A stretch of 64,000 nucleotides of DNA from Liolophura sinensis (taxonomy: Eukaryota; Mollusca; Polyplacophora; Chitonida; Chitonidae). Positions 24,644 through 39,600 of this stretch are shown here, in pieces. A program made the translations under genes and the position numbers. The notes under the pieces are model-generated. The model did no database searches, was not told the DNA's origin, and saw only the letters and a program-made list of their open reading frames with translations. Location of the stretch: assembly GCF_032854445.1 (NCBI RefSeq), contig NC_088301.1:930001-994000 (forward strand), written 5' to 3'. The first letter of the stretch is position 1. Each line of letters starts with the position of its first letter.

Positions 24644-24693
24644 CTGAACAAGTGAACTATACAATATGTACAACAAGTTCAAGATACTGAAAG

Positions 24694-27600
24694 TTATCTC
24701 TTCCAATTTTTCATCGTCTTCCGTCTGCTTTTGCCAGGTCTCTTCTTGTTTCTATTCTGAAATGTCCAAAGATAATCCCACCATCATACATAATACAAAT
24801 ATTATACTCTAACAACATCAAGTTTTGCCATCCTATTATACATTTATTTTACTTATTCATTTGATTGTTTTTTAACTCAAGAATCTTTCACTTATGACAG
24901 CAGTCTGTTTTACGGGTAGTGGAAACCGGAGTGCCTGGTGTAAACTACAGACCTGTAGCAAGTTACAGATAAACTTTCTCGTGTGGGAGAGTGATGTACA
25001 AATATGCACAGCACATTGGTGGATCGAACACACAAGCGCTGTCGACTGATTATTGTCACAAAGGTCCCACAAGCTGCAAGACCAAGCAGGATTTAACCTC
25101 TAACCACTATACTATAGCACAATCCCATCCTACTGAAATGAAACTAGCAAGCAGATCATGTGAAAATCTCCTTTCATACTTTGGAAAGGAAAGGACAGCG
25201 ATTGTTGTTTTAAGTGGTGGATCTGTGATGCATACATCATTTGTTCTTATGGTTTCACAGTTACTCTGCAGCAATAGAATATGTCCTATATTCACACAAC
25301 AGTAACTCTGTAGCACTACAATCTGTTCAATATTCACACAATTACTCTGCAGCACTACAATCTGTCCTATATTCACACAACAATTACTGTGTAGCACTAG
25401 AATCTGTCCTATATTCACACAACAGTTACTCTTTGGCACTAGACTTTGTCCTATATTCACACAACAGTAACTCTGTAGCACTAGAATCTGTCCAATATTC
25501 ACACAATTACTCTGTAGCACTACAATCTGTCCTATATTCACACAACAGTTACCCTGTAGCACTACAATCTGTCCTACATTCACACAACAGTAACTCTGTA
25601 GCACTAGAATCTGTCCAATATTCACACAATTACTCTGTAGCACTACAATCTGTCCTATATTCACACAACAGTTACCCTGTAGCACTACAATCTGTCCTAT
25701 ATTCACACACCAGTAACCCTGTAGCACTACAATCTGTCCTATATTCACACAACAGTTACTCTGTAGCACTACAATCTGTCCTATATTCACACAACAGTTA
25801 CTCTGTAACACTACAATCTGTCCTATATTCACACAACAGTTACTCTGTAACACTACAATCTGTCCTGTATCAAGTGTGATCCTAATAACTATAATACTGT
25901 TAGTTACTCTGTCAAAGTCTCCTATTAAAAAGACAACAGGTGCATATTCCTGTTGTGATAAAGGCCAAACTGAACAATAAACAATGAACTTTCCTGCATT
26001 AAAATCATCTCCAATCATACCAATGGTTTTTAGGAAATTCCAAAGTAAGTTTGTGTTGTCAGTTTTTTTGTGGACATGAATCCATCTTCTACCTGAGTGT
26101 ATGATTATGTTACTTACCAGCAATTTCCTGCCTTTACCAGGTTTAGAGAAACTGGCCTTTCTGTTGACGCCAGACATATCAGAAGTGCTCTGGGCTGTGT
26201 TCGATTTGGACCGTTTCTTCTGACCTCCAAAACCAAATTTGGAATTCTTATAGTCTCGTTTCTTGTTAGTTCTGTAACAAACAAAACAACACATTGCATC
26301 CTTTTTCAATTCAGTGAAGTTTAATCCAGGGCATGAAGCTTGTTATTCACTTCATACCAGGGTAACATCAAATTCCATACATCACCAGCTGGTTTCACAG
26401 ACCAGGGTAACATCAAATTCCATACACCACCAGCTGGTTTCAAAGACCAGGGTAACATCAAATTCCATACACCACCAGCTGGTTTCAAAGACCAGGGTAA
26501 CATCAAATTCCATACACCACCAGCTGGTTTCACAGACCAGGGTAACATCAAATTCCATACACCACCAGCTGGTTTCAAAGACCAGGGTAACATCAAATTC
26601 CATACACCACCAGCTGGTTTCACAGACCAAGGTAACATCAAATTCCATACACCACCAGCTGGTTTCACAGACCAGGGTAACATCAAATTCCATACACCAC
26701 CAGCTGGTTTCAAAGACCAGGGTTACATCAAATTCCATACACCACCAGCTGGTTTCAAAGACCAGGGTAACATCAAATTCCATACACCACCAGCTGGTTT
26801 CACAGACCAGGGTTACATCAAATTCCATACACCACCAGCTGGTTTCACATACCAGGGTAACATCAAATTTCATACATCACCAGCTGGTTTCACATACCAG
26901 GGTAACATCAAATTCCATACATCACCAGCTGGTTTCACAGACCAGGGTAACATCAAATTCCATACACCACCAGCTGGTTTCACATACCAGGGTAACATCA
27001 AATTCCATACATCACCAGCTGGTTTCACAGACCAGGGTAACATCAAATTCCATACACCACCAGCTGGTTTCAAAGACCAGGGCAACATCAAATTCCATAC
27101 ACCACCAGCTGGTTTCACAGACCAGGGTAACATCAAATTCCATACACCACCAGCTGGTTTCAAAGACCAGGGTAACATCAAATTCCATACACCACCAGCT
27201 GGTTTCAAAGACCAGGGTAACATCAAATTCCATACACCACCAGCTGGTTTCACCGACCAGGGCAACATCAAATTCCATACACCACCAGCTGGTTTCACAG
27301 ACCAGGGTAACATCAAATTCCATACACCACCAGCTGGTTTCACAGACCAGGGTAACATCACATTCCATACATCACCAGCTGGTTTCAAAGACCAGGGTTA
27401 CATCAAATTCCATACATGACCAGCTGGTTTCACAGACCAGGGTAACATCAAATTCCATACACCACCAGCTGGTTTCACAGACCAGGGTAACATCACATTC
27501 CATACATCACCAGCTGGTTTCAAAGACCAGGGTAACATCAAATTCCATACATGACCAGCTGGTTTCACAGACCAGGGTAACATCAAATTCCATACACCAC

Positions 27601-30600
27601 CAGCTGGTTTCAAAGACCAGGGTTACATCAAATTCCATACACCACCAGCTGGTTTCAAAGACCAGGGTAACATCAAATTTCATACATCACCAGCTGGTTT
27701 CACAGACCAGGGTAACATCAAATTCCATACATCACCAGCTGGTTTCACAGACCAGGGTAACATCAAATTCCATACATCACCAGCTGGTTTCACAGACCAG
27801 GGTAACATCAAATTCCATACATCACCAGCTGGTTTCAAAGACCAGGGTAACATGAAATTCCATACACCACCAGCTGGTTTCACATACCAGGGTAACATCA
27901 AATTCCATACATCACCACTTGGTTTCACATACCAGGGTAACATCAAATTTCATACATCACCAGCTGGTTTCACAGACCAAGGTAACATCAAATTCCATAC
28001 ACCACCAGCTGGTTTCACAGACCAGGGTAACATCAAATTCCATACACCACCAGCTGGTTTCACAGACCAGGGTAACATCAAATTCCATACATCACCAGCT
28101 GGTTTCACATACCAGGGTAACATCAAATTTCATACATCACCAGCTGGTTTCACAGACCAGGGTAACATCAAATTCCATACATCACCAGCTGGTTTCACAG
28201 ACCAAGGCAACATCAAATTCCATACATCACCAGCTGGTTTCACATACCAGGGTAACATCAAATTTCATACATCACCAGCTGGTTTCACAGACCAGGGTAA
28301 CATCAAATTCCATACATCACCAGCTGGTTTCACAGACCAGGGTAACATCAAATTCCATACATCACCAGCTGGTTTCAAAGACCAGGGTAACATCAAATTC
28401 CATACACCACCAGCTGGTTTCACAGACCAGGGCAACATCAAATTCCATACATCACCAGCTGGTTTCACATACCAGGGTAACATCAAATTCCATACATCAC
28501 CAGCTGGTTTCACAGACCAGGGTAACATCAAATTCCATACATCACCAGCTGGTTTCAAAGACCAGGGTAACATCAAATTCCATACACCACCAGCTGGTTT
28601 CACAGACCAGGGCAACATCAAATTCCATACATCACCAGCTGGTTTCACATACCAGGGTAACATCAAATTCCATACATCACCACTTGGTTTCACAGACCAG
28701 GGTAACATCAAATTCCATACATCACCAGCTGGTTTCACAGACCAGGGTAACATCAAATTCCATACATCACCAGCTGGTTTCAAAGACCAGGGTAACATCA
28801 AATTCCATACACCACCAGCTGGTTTCACAGACCAGGGCAACATCAAATTCCATACATCACCAGCTGGTTTCACATACCAGGGTAACATCAAATTTCATAC
28901 ATCACCAGCTGGTTTCACAGACCAGGGTAACATCAAATTCCATACATCACCAGCTGGTTTCACAGACCAGGGCAACATCAAATTCCATACATCACCAGCT
29001 GGTTTCACAGACCAGGGTAACATCAAATTCCATACACCACCAGCTGGTTTCACAGACCAGGGTAACATCAAATTCCATACATCACCAGCTGGTTTCAAAG
29101 ACCAGGGTAACATCAAATTCCATACACCACCAGCTGGTTTCACAGACCAGGGCAACATCAAATTCCATACACCACCAGCTGGTTTCAAAGACCAGGGTAA
29201 CATCAAATTCCATACACCACCAGCTGGTTTCAAAGACCAGGGTAACATCAAATTCCATACACCACCAGCTGGTTTCACGTACCAATGTAACATCAAATTC
29301 CATACATCAACAACAGCTGGTTTCACATACCAGGGTAACATCAAATTCCATACATCACCACTTGGTTTCACAGGCCATGGACACTTTGGTTATAGAGTCT
29401 AGTGGTTTTAATAACATTTACAAACCAGACAAGCTATATTGATAAATGCACTTTATACTATCCATTTGTACTTGGCTTAAAATTATCATAGGGAATTTGC
29501 AGTTCCTGCTCACTGTGTTATGAATTTTCTTTTTACTTTATGTTGGTCCATTATTGTAGCGTCACACAAGAAAACATTGTATACATGTACAAGTACTTAG
29601 AAAAGTGTTCGTACCGGTGAAAAAAAGATGCTGAATTTGGATGTACAACTTCATTGTGAGAGTTCACCACCTGTACAGGTTCCATATACAGGTTGTCTGA
29701 AACAATCTTATTCAATTATCAATTTATTTCATCAAGATCAAGTGATGAACTCACCCTTGAGTTTGGGACTTTTTCTGTCGCTTACTGGGAGGACCTTCTT
29801 CTTTTTCCAGAAAATCCAACTTGTTTTTCTTACCTTAAAAAAAAAAAGAAGCACAAAGGTGTGTAATACTTTATAACTATTTAGCTGTTCTTGAATCAAT
29901 GTATCTGCAGCAGTAACATGTTTGAATATAACATAAATACCCTTTAAGTTGGAATGCTGTAGGAAACTGGTGGTCAACTGGAACAACCAACAACTAATGA
30001 TGTTGAAGAAAACAACTGAAGTGACTAGTCTCGTGAATGTCAAGTTTGGATGCCTTTCAGCCTTGCAATTCATCTGATTGACTGCATCACATTTGTATTT
30101 CTTGTCTTTCAGTCAAAATGATTTTTGATAGCCCAGCATGCCAATATAATATAAACTTCCTGCCATGTTGGACCGGCCCGGATAGCACAGTTGGTAGAGC
30201 GTCCGCTTCGGGACCGGTAGATCCAGGATCAATCCTTGGTCGAGTCACACCTAAGACTTTAAAAGAGGAAGTTGTAACTTCCTCGCTTGGCGTTCAGCAT
30301 GAAGGGGATAGTGCAACGACTGGTTGACCCGTATCAGTATAATGGCTCGGGCGGGGCGGCTTACTTGCCTTCGGTAAGTCGTCTCAAGTGATGCAGCACT
30401 AAATAAAAGAGCGGTGGAAATCCGTCCTGCAACAAGGAGGCACATTACACGTGCATGCACCCTAATGATTCCTTCGTCGTCATATGACTGAAAAATTGTT
30501 GAGTACGACGTTAAACCCCAAGCACTCACTCACAACATTGCCCATGGTTACACAGTTCTGTCGCTGACAACATTGCCCATGGTTACACACCTCTGTCGCT

Positions 30601-33600
30601 GACAAAATTGCCCATGGTTACACAATCCTGTCGCTGACCACAATGCCCATCGTTACTCAGCTCAGTCGCTGACAACATTTCCCGTAGTTACACAGCTCAG
30701 TCGTTGACAATACTGCCCATGGTTACACAGCTCAGTCGCTGACAACACTGCCCATGGTTACACAGCTCAGTCGCTGACAATGTTGCCCGTAGTTACACAG
30801 CTCAGTCACAGACAACATTGCCCATGGTTACACAGTTCAGTTGCTGACAACACTGCCCATGGTTACACAGTTTCCTTTCGCCATTTTGGCTAAACTGGTC
30901 AGAAATTTTTTAGCCATTTTGACAATCATATTCACAATAAGCGAACAGAAACTCAAAACAAATCAGTGAATCAATCAAGAAGTGAATTGTCGCGCGACTT
31001 TCAAAAGTGCGGTCGCCGCAAGTTCCTCAAACTAAGACCCACTTCCTCTCTGGTCGCCGGCCTGCAGATGGCCTTGGGCTTCCCCCACCATAATGCAAGC
31101 TGCCGTCATATAAATGAAATCGTCTTGAGTTCAGTGTGAAACATCAATCAAATAAATAATTAATAAAATGAAGCTAATACAGTCCTCTTCCTACCTCCCC
31201 TTCTCCCAAAGAGATGACTGATAATACTTCATTAGGACCACATAGATAACTTTTCCCGCTCAAGGATTTATATGTGGTGGCACTGATGTAAAGGGGAACA
31301 ATTCACATATTCATGCAAAAACGCAAACAGACCGAAAGCTTTTCCTATATGTAGGTTATTTCCCCTGAATGAGAAGTGCATGTGTACACAAGTACAGATT
31401 GAAGTTCTGAAAACTTCGTTTTGATGATGGACTGGTCCTAGTGTGGACACAATATTGAATAAACAGGAAAATGCCTCTGAAACAAAATGTTCTTGTAACA
31501 CGATAGGATGATATTGTTTCACCAAGAAGGCGACACTACCGGAAAATAATTCAGCCAAACTGAAATTGTGTTCGCAAAATGCGACAATGGTGATCAGTAG
31601 CGCCAGCACAGCAAGATTTCAGTTTTGTTGATGGATATACAGTATTACAGTAATGAAAACAAACTTACCAGTCCTGTATTTTTTCACAGCATCCATCATT
31701 TCTTTCTTTTCTTTTTGTCGTTTCTGTAAAACATCTTGTTGTACCTGAAAATAACCATGTATAGATAAGAACATCTTAAAACGAAACCACCTTTCAATAC
31801 ATTCGACACAATTTTGTCCAAAAAAGCAAGAGGGTTATTATACCTCTACTGATACATGCAGCATTAGTCTTCCTTTTATACCGCGACTGATACACGTAGT
31901 ATTAGTCTTCCATTTATACCTCCACTGATACACGTAGTATTAGTCTTCCATTTATACCTCCACTGATACACGTAGTATTAGTCTTCCATTTATACCGCGA
32001 ATGATACACGTAGTATTAGTCTTCCATTTATACCTCGACTGATACACATAGTATTAGTCTTCCATTTATACCTCCACTGATACACGTAGTATTAGTCTTC
32101 CTCGACTGATACACGCAGTATTAGTCTTCCATTTATACCTCGACTGATACACGTAGTATGTCTTCCATTTATAACGCGACTGATACACGTAGTATTAGTC
32201 TTCCATTTATACCGCGACTGATACACGTAGTATTAGTCTTCCATTTATACCGCGACTGATACACGTAGTATTAGTCTTCCATTTATACCTCGACTGATAC
32301 ACGTAGTATTAGTCTTCCTTTTATACCGCGACTGATACACGTAGTATTAGTCTTCCATTAATACTGCAACTGATACACGCAGTATTAGTCTTCCATTTAT
32401 ACCGCGACTGATACACATAGTATTAGTCTTCCATTTATAGCTCAACTCATACACATAGTATTAGTCTTCCATTTATACCTCCACTGATACACGTAGTATT
32501 AGTCTTCCATTTATACCTCACATAGTATTAGTCTTCCATTAATACTGCGACTGATACATGTAGTATTAGTCTTCCATTAATACTGCAACTGATACACGCA
32601 GTATTAGTCTTCCATTTATACCGCGACTGATACACGTAGTATTAGTCTTCCATTTATAGCTCAACTCATACACATAGTATTAGTCTTCCATTTATACCTC
32701 CACTGATACATGTAGTATTAGTCTTCCATTTATACCTCACGTAGTATTAGTCTTCCATTAATACTGCGACTGATACACGTAGTATTAGTCTTCCATTAAT
32801 ACTGCAACTGATACACGCAGTATTAGTCTTCCATTTATACCGCGACTGATACACGTAGTATTAGTCTTCCATTTATAGCTCAACTCATACACATAGTATT
32901 AGTCTTCCATTTATACCTCCACTGATACATGTAGTATTAGTCTTCCATTTATACCTCACGTAGTATTAGTCTTCCATTAATACTGCGACTGATACACGTA
33001 GTATTAGTCTTCCATTAATACTGCAACTGATACACGCAGTATTAGTCTTCCATTTATACCGCGACTGATACACGTAGTATTAGTCTTCCATTTATAGCTC
33101 AACTCATACACATAGTATTAGTCTTCCATTTATACCTCCACTGATACACGTAGTATTAGTCTTCCATTTATACTGCGACTGATATACATAGTATTAGTCT
33201 TCCATTAATACCTCGACTGATACACGTAGTATTAGTCTTCCATTTATACCTCACGTAGTATTTGTCTTCCATTTATGCCTCGACTGATACAAGTTCTATT
33301 AGTCTTTTCTTTAAGCCTCGACTGATACACGTAGTATTAGTCTTCCATTTATACCTCGACTGATACACGTAGTATTAGTCTTCCTTTTATACCGCGACTG
33401 ATACACGTAGTATTAGTCTTCCATTAATACTGCAACTGATACACGCAGTATTAGTCTTCCATTTATACCGCGACTGATACACATAGTATTAGTCTTCCAT
33501 TTATAGCTCAACTCATACACATAGTATTAGTCTTCCATTTATACCTCCACTGATACACGTAGTATTAGTCTTCCATTTATACCTCACATAGTATTAGTCT

Positions 33601-36600
33601 TCCATTAATACTGCGACTGATACACGTAGTATTAGTCTTCCATTAATACTGCAACTGATACACGCAGTATTAGTCTTCCATTTATACCGCGACTGATACA
33701 CGTAGTATTAGTCTTCCATTTATAGCTCAACTCATACACATAGTATTAGTCTTCCATTTATACCTCCACTGATACATGTAGTATTAGTCTTCCATTTATA
33801 CCTCACGTAGTATTAGTCTTCCATTAATACTGCGACTGATACACGTAGTATTAGTCTTCCATTAATACTGCAACTGATCCACGCAGTATTAGTCTTCCAT
33901 TTATACCGCGACTGATACACGTAGTATTAGTCTTCCATTTATAGCTCAACTCATACACATAGTATTAGTCTTCCATTTATACCTCCACTGATACACGTAG
34001 TATTAGTCTTCCATTTATACTGCGACTGATATACATAGTATTAGTCTTCCATTAATACCTCGACTGATACACGTAGTATTAGTCTTCCATTTATACCTCA
34101 CGTAGTATTTGTCTTCCATTTATGCCTCGACTGATACAAGTTCTATTAGTCTTTTCTTTAAGCCTCGACTGATACACGTAGTATTAGTCTTCCATTTATA
34201 CCTCGACTGATACACGTAGTATTAGTCTTCCATTTATACCTCGACTGATACACGTAGTATTAGTCTTCCATTTATACCTCCACTGATACACGTAGTATTA
34301 GTCTTCCATTTATACCTCACGTAGTATTTGTCTTCCATTTATGCCTCGACTTATACATGTAGTATTAGTCTTCCATTTATGCCTCGACTGATACACGTAG
34401 TATTAGTCTTCCATTTATGCCTCGACTGATGCACGTAGTATTAGTCTTCCATTTATACCTCGATTGATACACGCAGTATTAGTCTTCCATTTGTACCTCG
34501 ACTAATACACGTTGTATCAGTCAAACATTTATACCTCGACTGATAAACGCAGTATTAGTCTTCCATTTGTACCTCGACTAATACACGTTGTATCAGTCAA
34601 ACATTTATACCGCGACTGATACACGTAGTATTAGTCTTCCATTTATACCTCGACTGATACACGTATTAGGCTTCCATTTATACCTCCACTGATACACGTA
34701 GTATTAGTCTTCCTTTTATACCTCGACTGATACACATAGTATTAGGCTTCCATTTATACCTCGACTGATACACGGAGTATTAGTCTTCCATTTATACCTC
34801 GACTGATACACGCAGTATTAGTCTTCCATTTATACCTCGACTGCTACATGTAGTATTAGTCAAACATTTGACGACATGTACATGCATAAAAAAATAACAT
34901 AAAAGAAACTAATTTTAACTCATCATCAACAGAAATGTGAAAATTCAAAGTCACAATACCAGTAATCACATCTTCAAAATCAATTTCTTTGGAGTTACTC
35001 TGTTCATTATTATTCTAATCTGCTCACAGGGTTCATACAGGTATAGGAAAATGAAATTCAAGGAGTTTTCCAGGAGTTTTTTTATCATTTTCAAGGCTAG
35101 TTTAAAAATACCGTGGTGCAAATTATAGACTATATTTTAAGTCTGAATTATTGATGCTTTAATTTGCATGCATGTATATTGAATATTTTGCAAGAAATAT
35201 CTGCCCTTCACCTCTGTACTGCGACACATTCTTTGACCCAGCCTTGGCTCAGTAAAAAAAATGAACACCATATATCACTATGCAGGGCTTCCTCTGGGTC
35301 ATTTATTTTTTTAGTCAGCCACTCATCGGATTTTGAAGTAAATACTATTTTTCTTCCTAAGTGGCCATGACTCTTCTAGGTCTCCTTCTGTAATTCGTTT
35401 TTATCTGCCTTGGTGTAGCTGCTAGAATCAGTCTGGTCTCTTCCAGCTATATCTTGGAATATATCAGCTATGTTACATTTAGAACAAAAAAAATCAATCC
35501 TTTTTTCAACCCATCTGTAGGATCCTAGTAAAAAGTAATTTCCTCTATCAGAAAAAATAGTAACAAAATTGATTCATAAATTCAGTTATTTAAATGCAAC
35601 ACTGCAGTAACACGGTCTGACAGGAGAAAACCAGGCGGCGTACACATTTATGTAACAGCACATATTCTGAAATATTTAATTTACTTCAGATCCTAAGAAA
35701 ATAGTTTATTAAGTGGAAAAACTTTAAATTTTTCATGGAAGGTAACTTCATAAACAGGTGAAACTCTACCTTGATTTATTTCACTTGATAATTTTTGTTT
35801 TTTTTACAACTGGCGATGAAAGACATTCCCCAAAATGCAATGATTCTCATTCGTTATTTAATAAAAATGATTTCAAGCAAATCAACTTGCAACAATGTTG
35901 AACCCCCTTTGTACATTTCTTTCAAGTAATCACCATACAACGGTGTTGTTGTTGTTTTGCCGAGATGAGGCCGTTTGAAATGAAAGTAAGTGGATTATTT
36001 TTATAAGAAAAATTGCGAAAATCTGCTAAAAACCACAGAAAACTCTCATGGCAGATTTTGTATGTTTGTATTTTTTCCTGAAGTAAATAAATCTGTTGCC
36101 AAAAATATTCGCATTTTATCAAATTTTATTGCCATTTCCAAAAACTGTTCTAATTTTGCGACAATGGCTAGTGCCAGCAGAAGCCCTGATTGTGGGAGAA
36201 TTATCAGCAAGCTCCCGATATACAGACTGGGCAGTCAGCAGACAATATTTAAGTTCAGGACAAACAAAGATTTTCAAGGAGTTTCCAGGAGTACTTGTCT
36301 TTGTTAAAGACTTTCAAGTACTTGAATATAAAATTGTATTTTTCAAGCACTTTCAAGGAGTTTCAAGGACTGTGCGCACCCTGGTTCAGTAGATAACCAT
36401 GATCATTCATTTAATATTTACTTATTTATGTACTTATACATGTATGTATTTCAGAGATGTTTAATTCTGTACAGAAGAGATTTACAGTTCCATATAGGAC
36501 GCCCAGTTTTATGGCTATATGATGCCTAAGTGCCCAGTATTAACCATGGTTTTCGTCAAGTTTCCAACCCCTCCCCCTTCCCCCTTTTGACACACCCACT

Positions 36601-39600
36601 GTGCAAGTTTCATAATAAAATACCCTATAACGCAGGTCTCTTTTACTAGGCTATTACTACCCATAGTTCTTTACCTTTTTACCATATTTCCTCAGGTCTC
36701 GCAGTTTCTTTGCCTTTTCTGACCTCTCCATACCAATCTGTTTGGCCAAGAGTTTCTCGCGGACCTGAAAGAAAGTCAATAAGAGTGTAAAATAAAACAC
36801 GGAGACTGAGGAATCATCAAAATATCAGCATCCAAACATAAATAAATATTAAGTAGGGACAAACTGCTGAAAGAAAGGAATAAAAAAAAACAAGCGATTA
36901 TGTAACAGAAATTGGGAGAAACAACTAAAGACACAGACGCATGGAAACATCCAAACCAGCCACAGCTGTCAGGCCTTTGTTTTTGTAATTCTTTACCAGA
37001 ATCTAAACAGATTCCCTTAGTTTGCTTTGCGGGAATCCACCAGAATCTAGGTCAAATCTAGAATTGCTAAGCATGCCGTTACTCCAAGTGAAAGTCACAA
37101 TATGTGGTTTATCAAACCTAGACAGTATTGGGGATTCTGGGTGACTTAAATATCACTATATCTTAATATTTATTTGTTATTTTATTTTGTCATTTCCAAA
37201 CTCTGACTAGTCCACAGTTTATTTAGACCTCTGTTCGCCAGTATAGAGGGTCTAGTGATTGTATGTTTTAAAAGTTATCTTGGCAAACAACAACAACGCC
37301 CAGCGAACAAAATGCGCATTATGGCTATGTTTACGTTCATACATCTACTTGTTGAGAGGAAGAATAGTTATGCTCCGGAAATTTGAGAACAAATGGTCCT
37401 TTTGGAAATTATTTTCGTGATTTTCTTAGGGGAATCTGCTTGCACCATAAAAACCACACCACTCCTCACCACAAAAAAAAACACCACCACTCCTCCCCAC
37501 AAAACAACGCACAACTGCTCACCATAAACAACACACACCTGCTCACCATAAACAACGCACAAACGCTCACCATAAACAACACACCACTCCACACCATAAA
37601 CAACACACCAATCGCGAACTGTATTTGGCAATCCATGTACTATGGGAGGCAATTGCAACCACGTGAATAGCTGAGCAAAATGTTGAGTTGTAAGTAAAAG
37701 ACTTCCTTCTTTGATATGCAAATCGCTACCAATGACTGGCTATCTGTGCACTATGGGTGGCCACTGTTACCCTATGACTGGCCAAAAACCTTCATTCAAA
37801 CAGAACACCGAGATCGCCACGGACAGCCTCTGATCCCTGTCTCACAATACCTCTCCTTATGTTTGAATGCTGAGCCTCAACCCACCCGTTTCATGTGATC
37901 ATCTGACTTGGCCATCTGTGCAAAGTAATCCTCGGGTCTTTTAGTTAGCACTCCAAGTTTATGAAGTTTGGGAATGGCATCCAGTACTGTAGCCTGGGCT
38001 TGTCGGTAACTGCAAATCATAAAGCACTGGCATTTTTCAGTTCCGAATAGATTAGATAAAAACATGCATCATCATTTTCCATCATCTGTTGAAGACATAC
38101 TTTTTTTCAATGTTATTTTTTCCCCACAATAAAATACAGCTTAGAGTTCAACAAAGCCCCTTACAATTTCAACTCCCTCTGGAAATCATTGTTCACATCA
38201 TCCTCTTCCTCGTCAACGAACGTTCCCGGTACTGCCGGCGCTGGGTCGTTCGTCATGTCCATCCGCTCTATCCAATCAAGTGGCAGTCGTAACTCCTCCA
38301 TTTTTTGTCGGAGTCCTTCCTGCATGTACATATATAAAACGTATGAGATGTCTACCCTATAAAAACATGACACATTTAATGTAGCTAGGATAACATTTGT
38401 GTTAGACTATTTACCTTTAAGAGCTCTAAAGTGCTAAAATTTTCATCAGTCATTCTTCCCAGATTCCCAACGAACAGCAGTGCACTACGATCAAACTCAC
38501 CATGTTATTTTTCATTTATTTTCATTTACCTGATTTATTTGATTGGTGTTTTACGCAGTACTCAAGAAAATTCACTTGTAGGATGGTGGCCAGCTTTATG
38601 GTCCGTGTTATTTTACACCAGTTTGTGTGGATGGAGCCACTTCCACATCAGGCCACTCGGCCTTCAGCATCAAACTTACCTTGTTTATCCACTTGGGTGG
38701 AGGAGCCACTTCCACATCAGGCCACTCAGCCTTCAGCATCAAACTTACCTTGTTGTTTATCCACTTGGGTGGAAGGGCCACTTCCACATCAGGCCACTCG
38801 GCCTTCAGCATCAAACTTACCTTGTTGTTTATCCACTTGGGTGGAGGAGCCACTTCCACATTCAGTCCACCCTTCAGTTCACCTCTTTTAAATGCTTTCT
38901 GAAGCTAAAAGGCACCAGACAAAAAATATTTAAGTAAATTCAAGTGTTCTGTTAAATTCAGAAAAAATGTGAACTTACAACCTTTAAGATACAACATTGG
39001 AACAAATCAGCTTGGTCCATGGCTGCAGCCTCTATCACCCTCAATACTGCTTACTCCCTGGTTGCTTACTCAAATAAATCTGGTGTGCAGACGTTGTGCA
39101 ACATAGCTGCTCTACTACAGCCGAGAGTACAGACCTTAGCTTGCCATTCAAGTTGTTCTCACCACATTGCTCAAATGGCCATCACCTTAGCTTGCCATTC
39201 GAGTTGTTCTCACCACATTGCTCAAATGGCCATCACCTTAACTTGCCATTCAAGTTGTTCTCACCACATTGCTCAAATGGCCATCACTTTAGCTTGCCAT
39301 TCGAGTTGTTCTCACCACATTGCCCAACTGGCCATCACCTTAGCTTGCCATTCGAGTTGTTCTCACCACATTGCCCAACTGGCCATCACCTTAGCTTGCC
39401 ATTCGAGTTGTTCTCACCACATTGCCCAACTGGCCATCAATTTAGCTTGCCATTCGAGTTGTTCTCACCACATTGCCCAACTGGCAATCATTCTAAATAA
39501 TTGCTAAAGTTTTGTTATTGACACTGTGCTCAACTCGTGGCATACGATTCATGGTATATGATGTAGCTTTCCATAATGTTGTCAGAATGACAAATGGGGA

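Noticed and set aside
26314-29442. Very long open frames (more than 500 codons) on both strands
   Set aside because: They are produced by the 45-bp repeat, are entirely repeat peptide, overlap each other in several frames, and lie in an EBP2 intron.
31845-34870. CRISPR-like alternation of constant and variable parts
   Set aside because: The genome is animal, units are contiguous without unique spacers, and the array lies in an intron.
38414-38504. Minus-strand frame containing LLFVGNLGRMTDENF, which recalls an RRM start
   Set aside because: EBP2 exons 2 and 3 join without it in phase and in family alignment, there is no good acceptor before it, and the rest of an RRM is missing.
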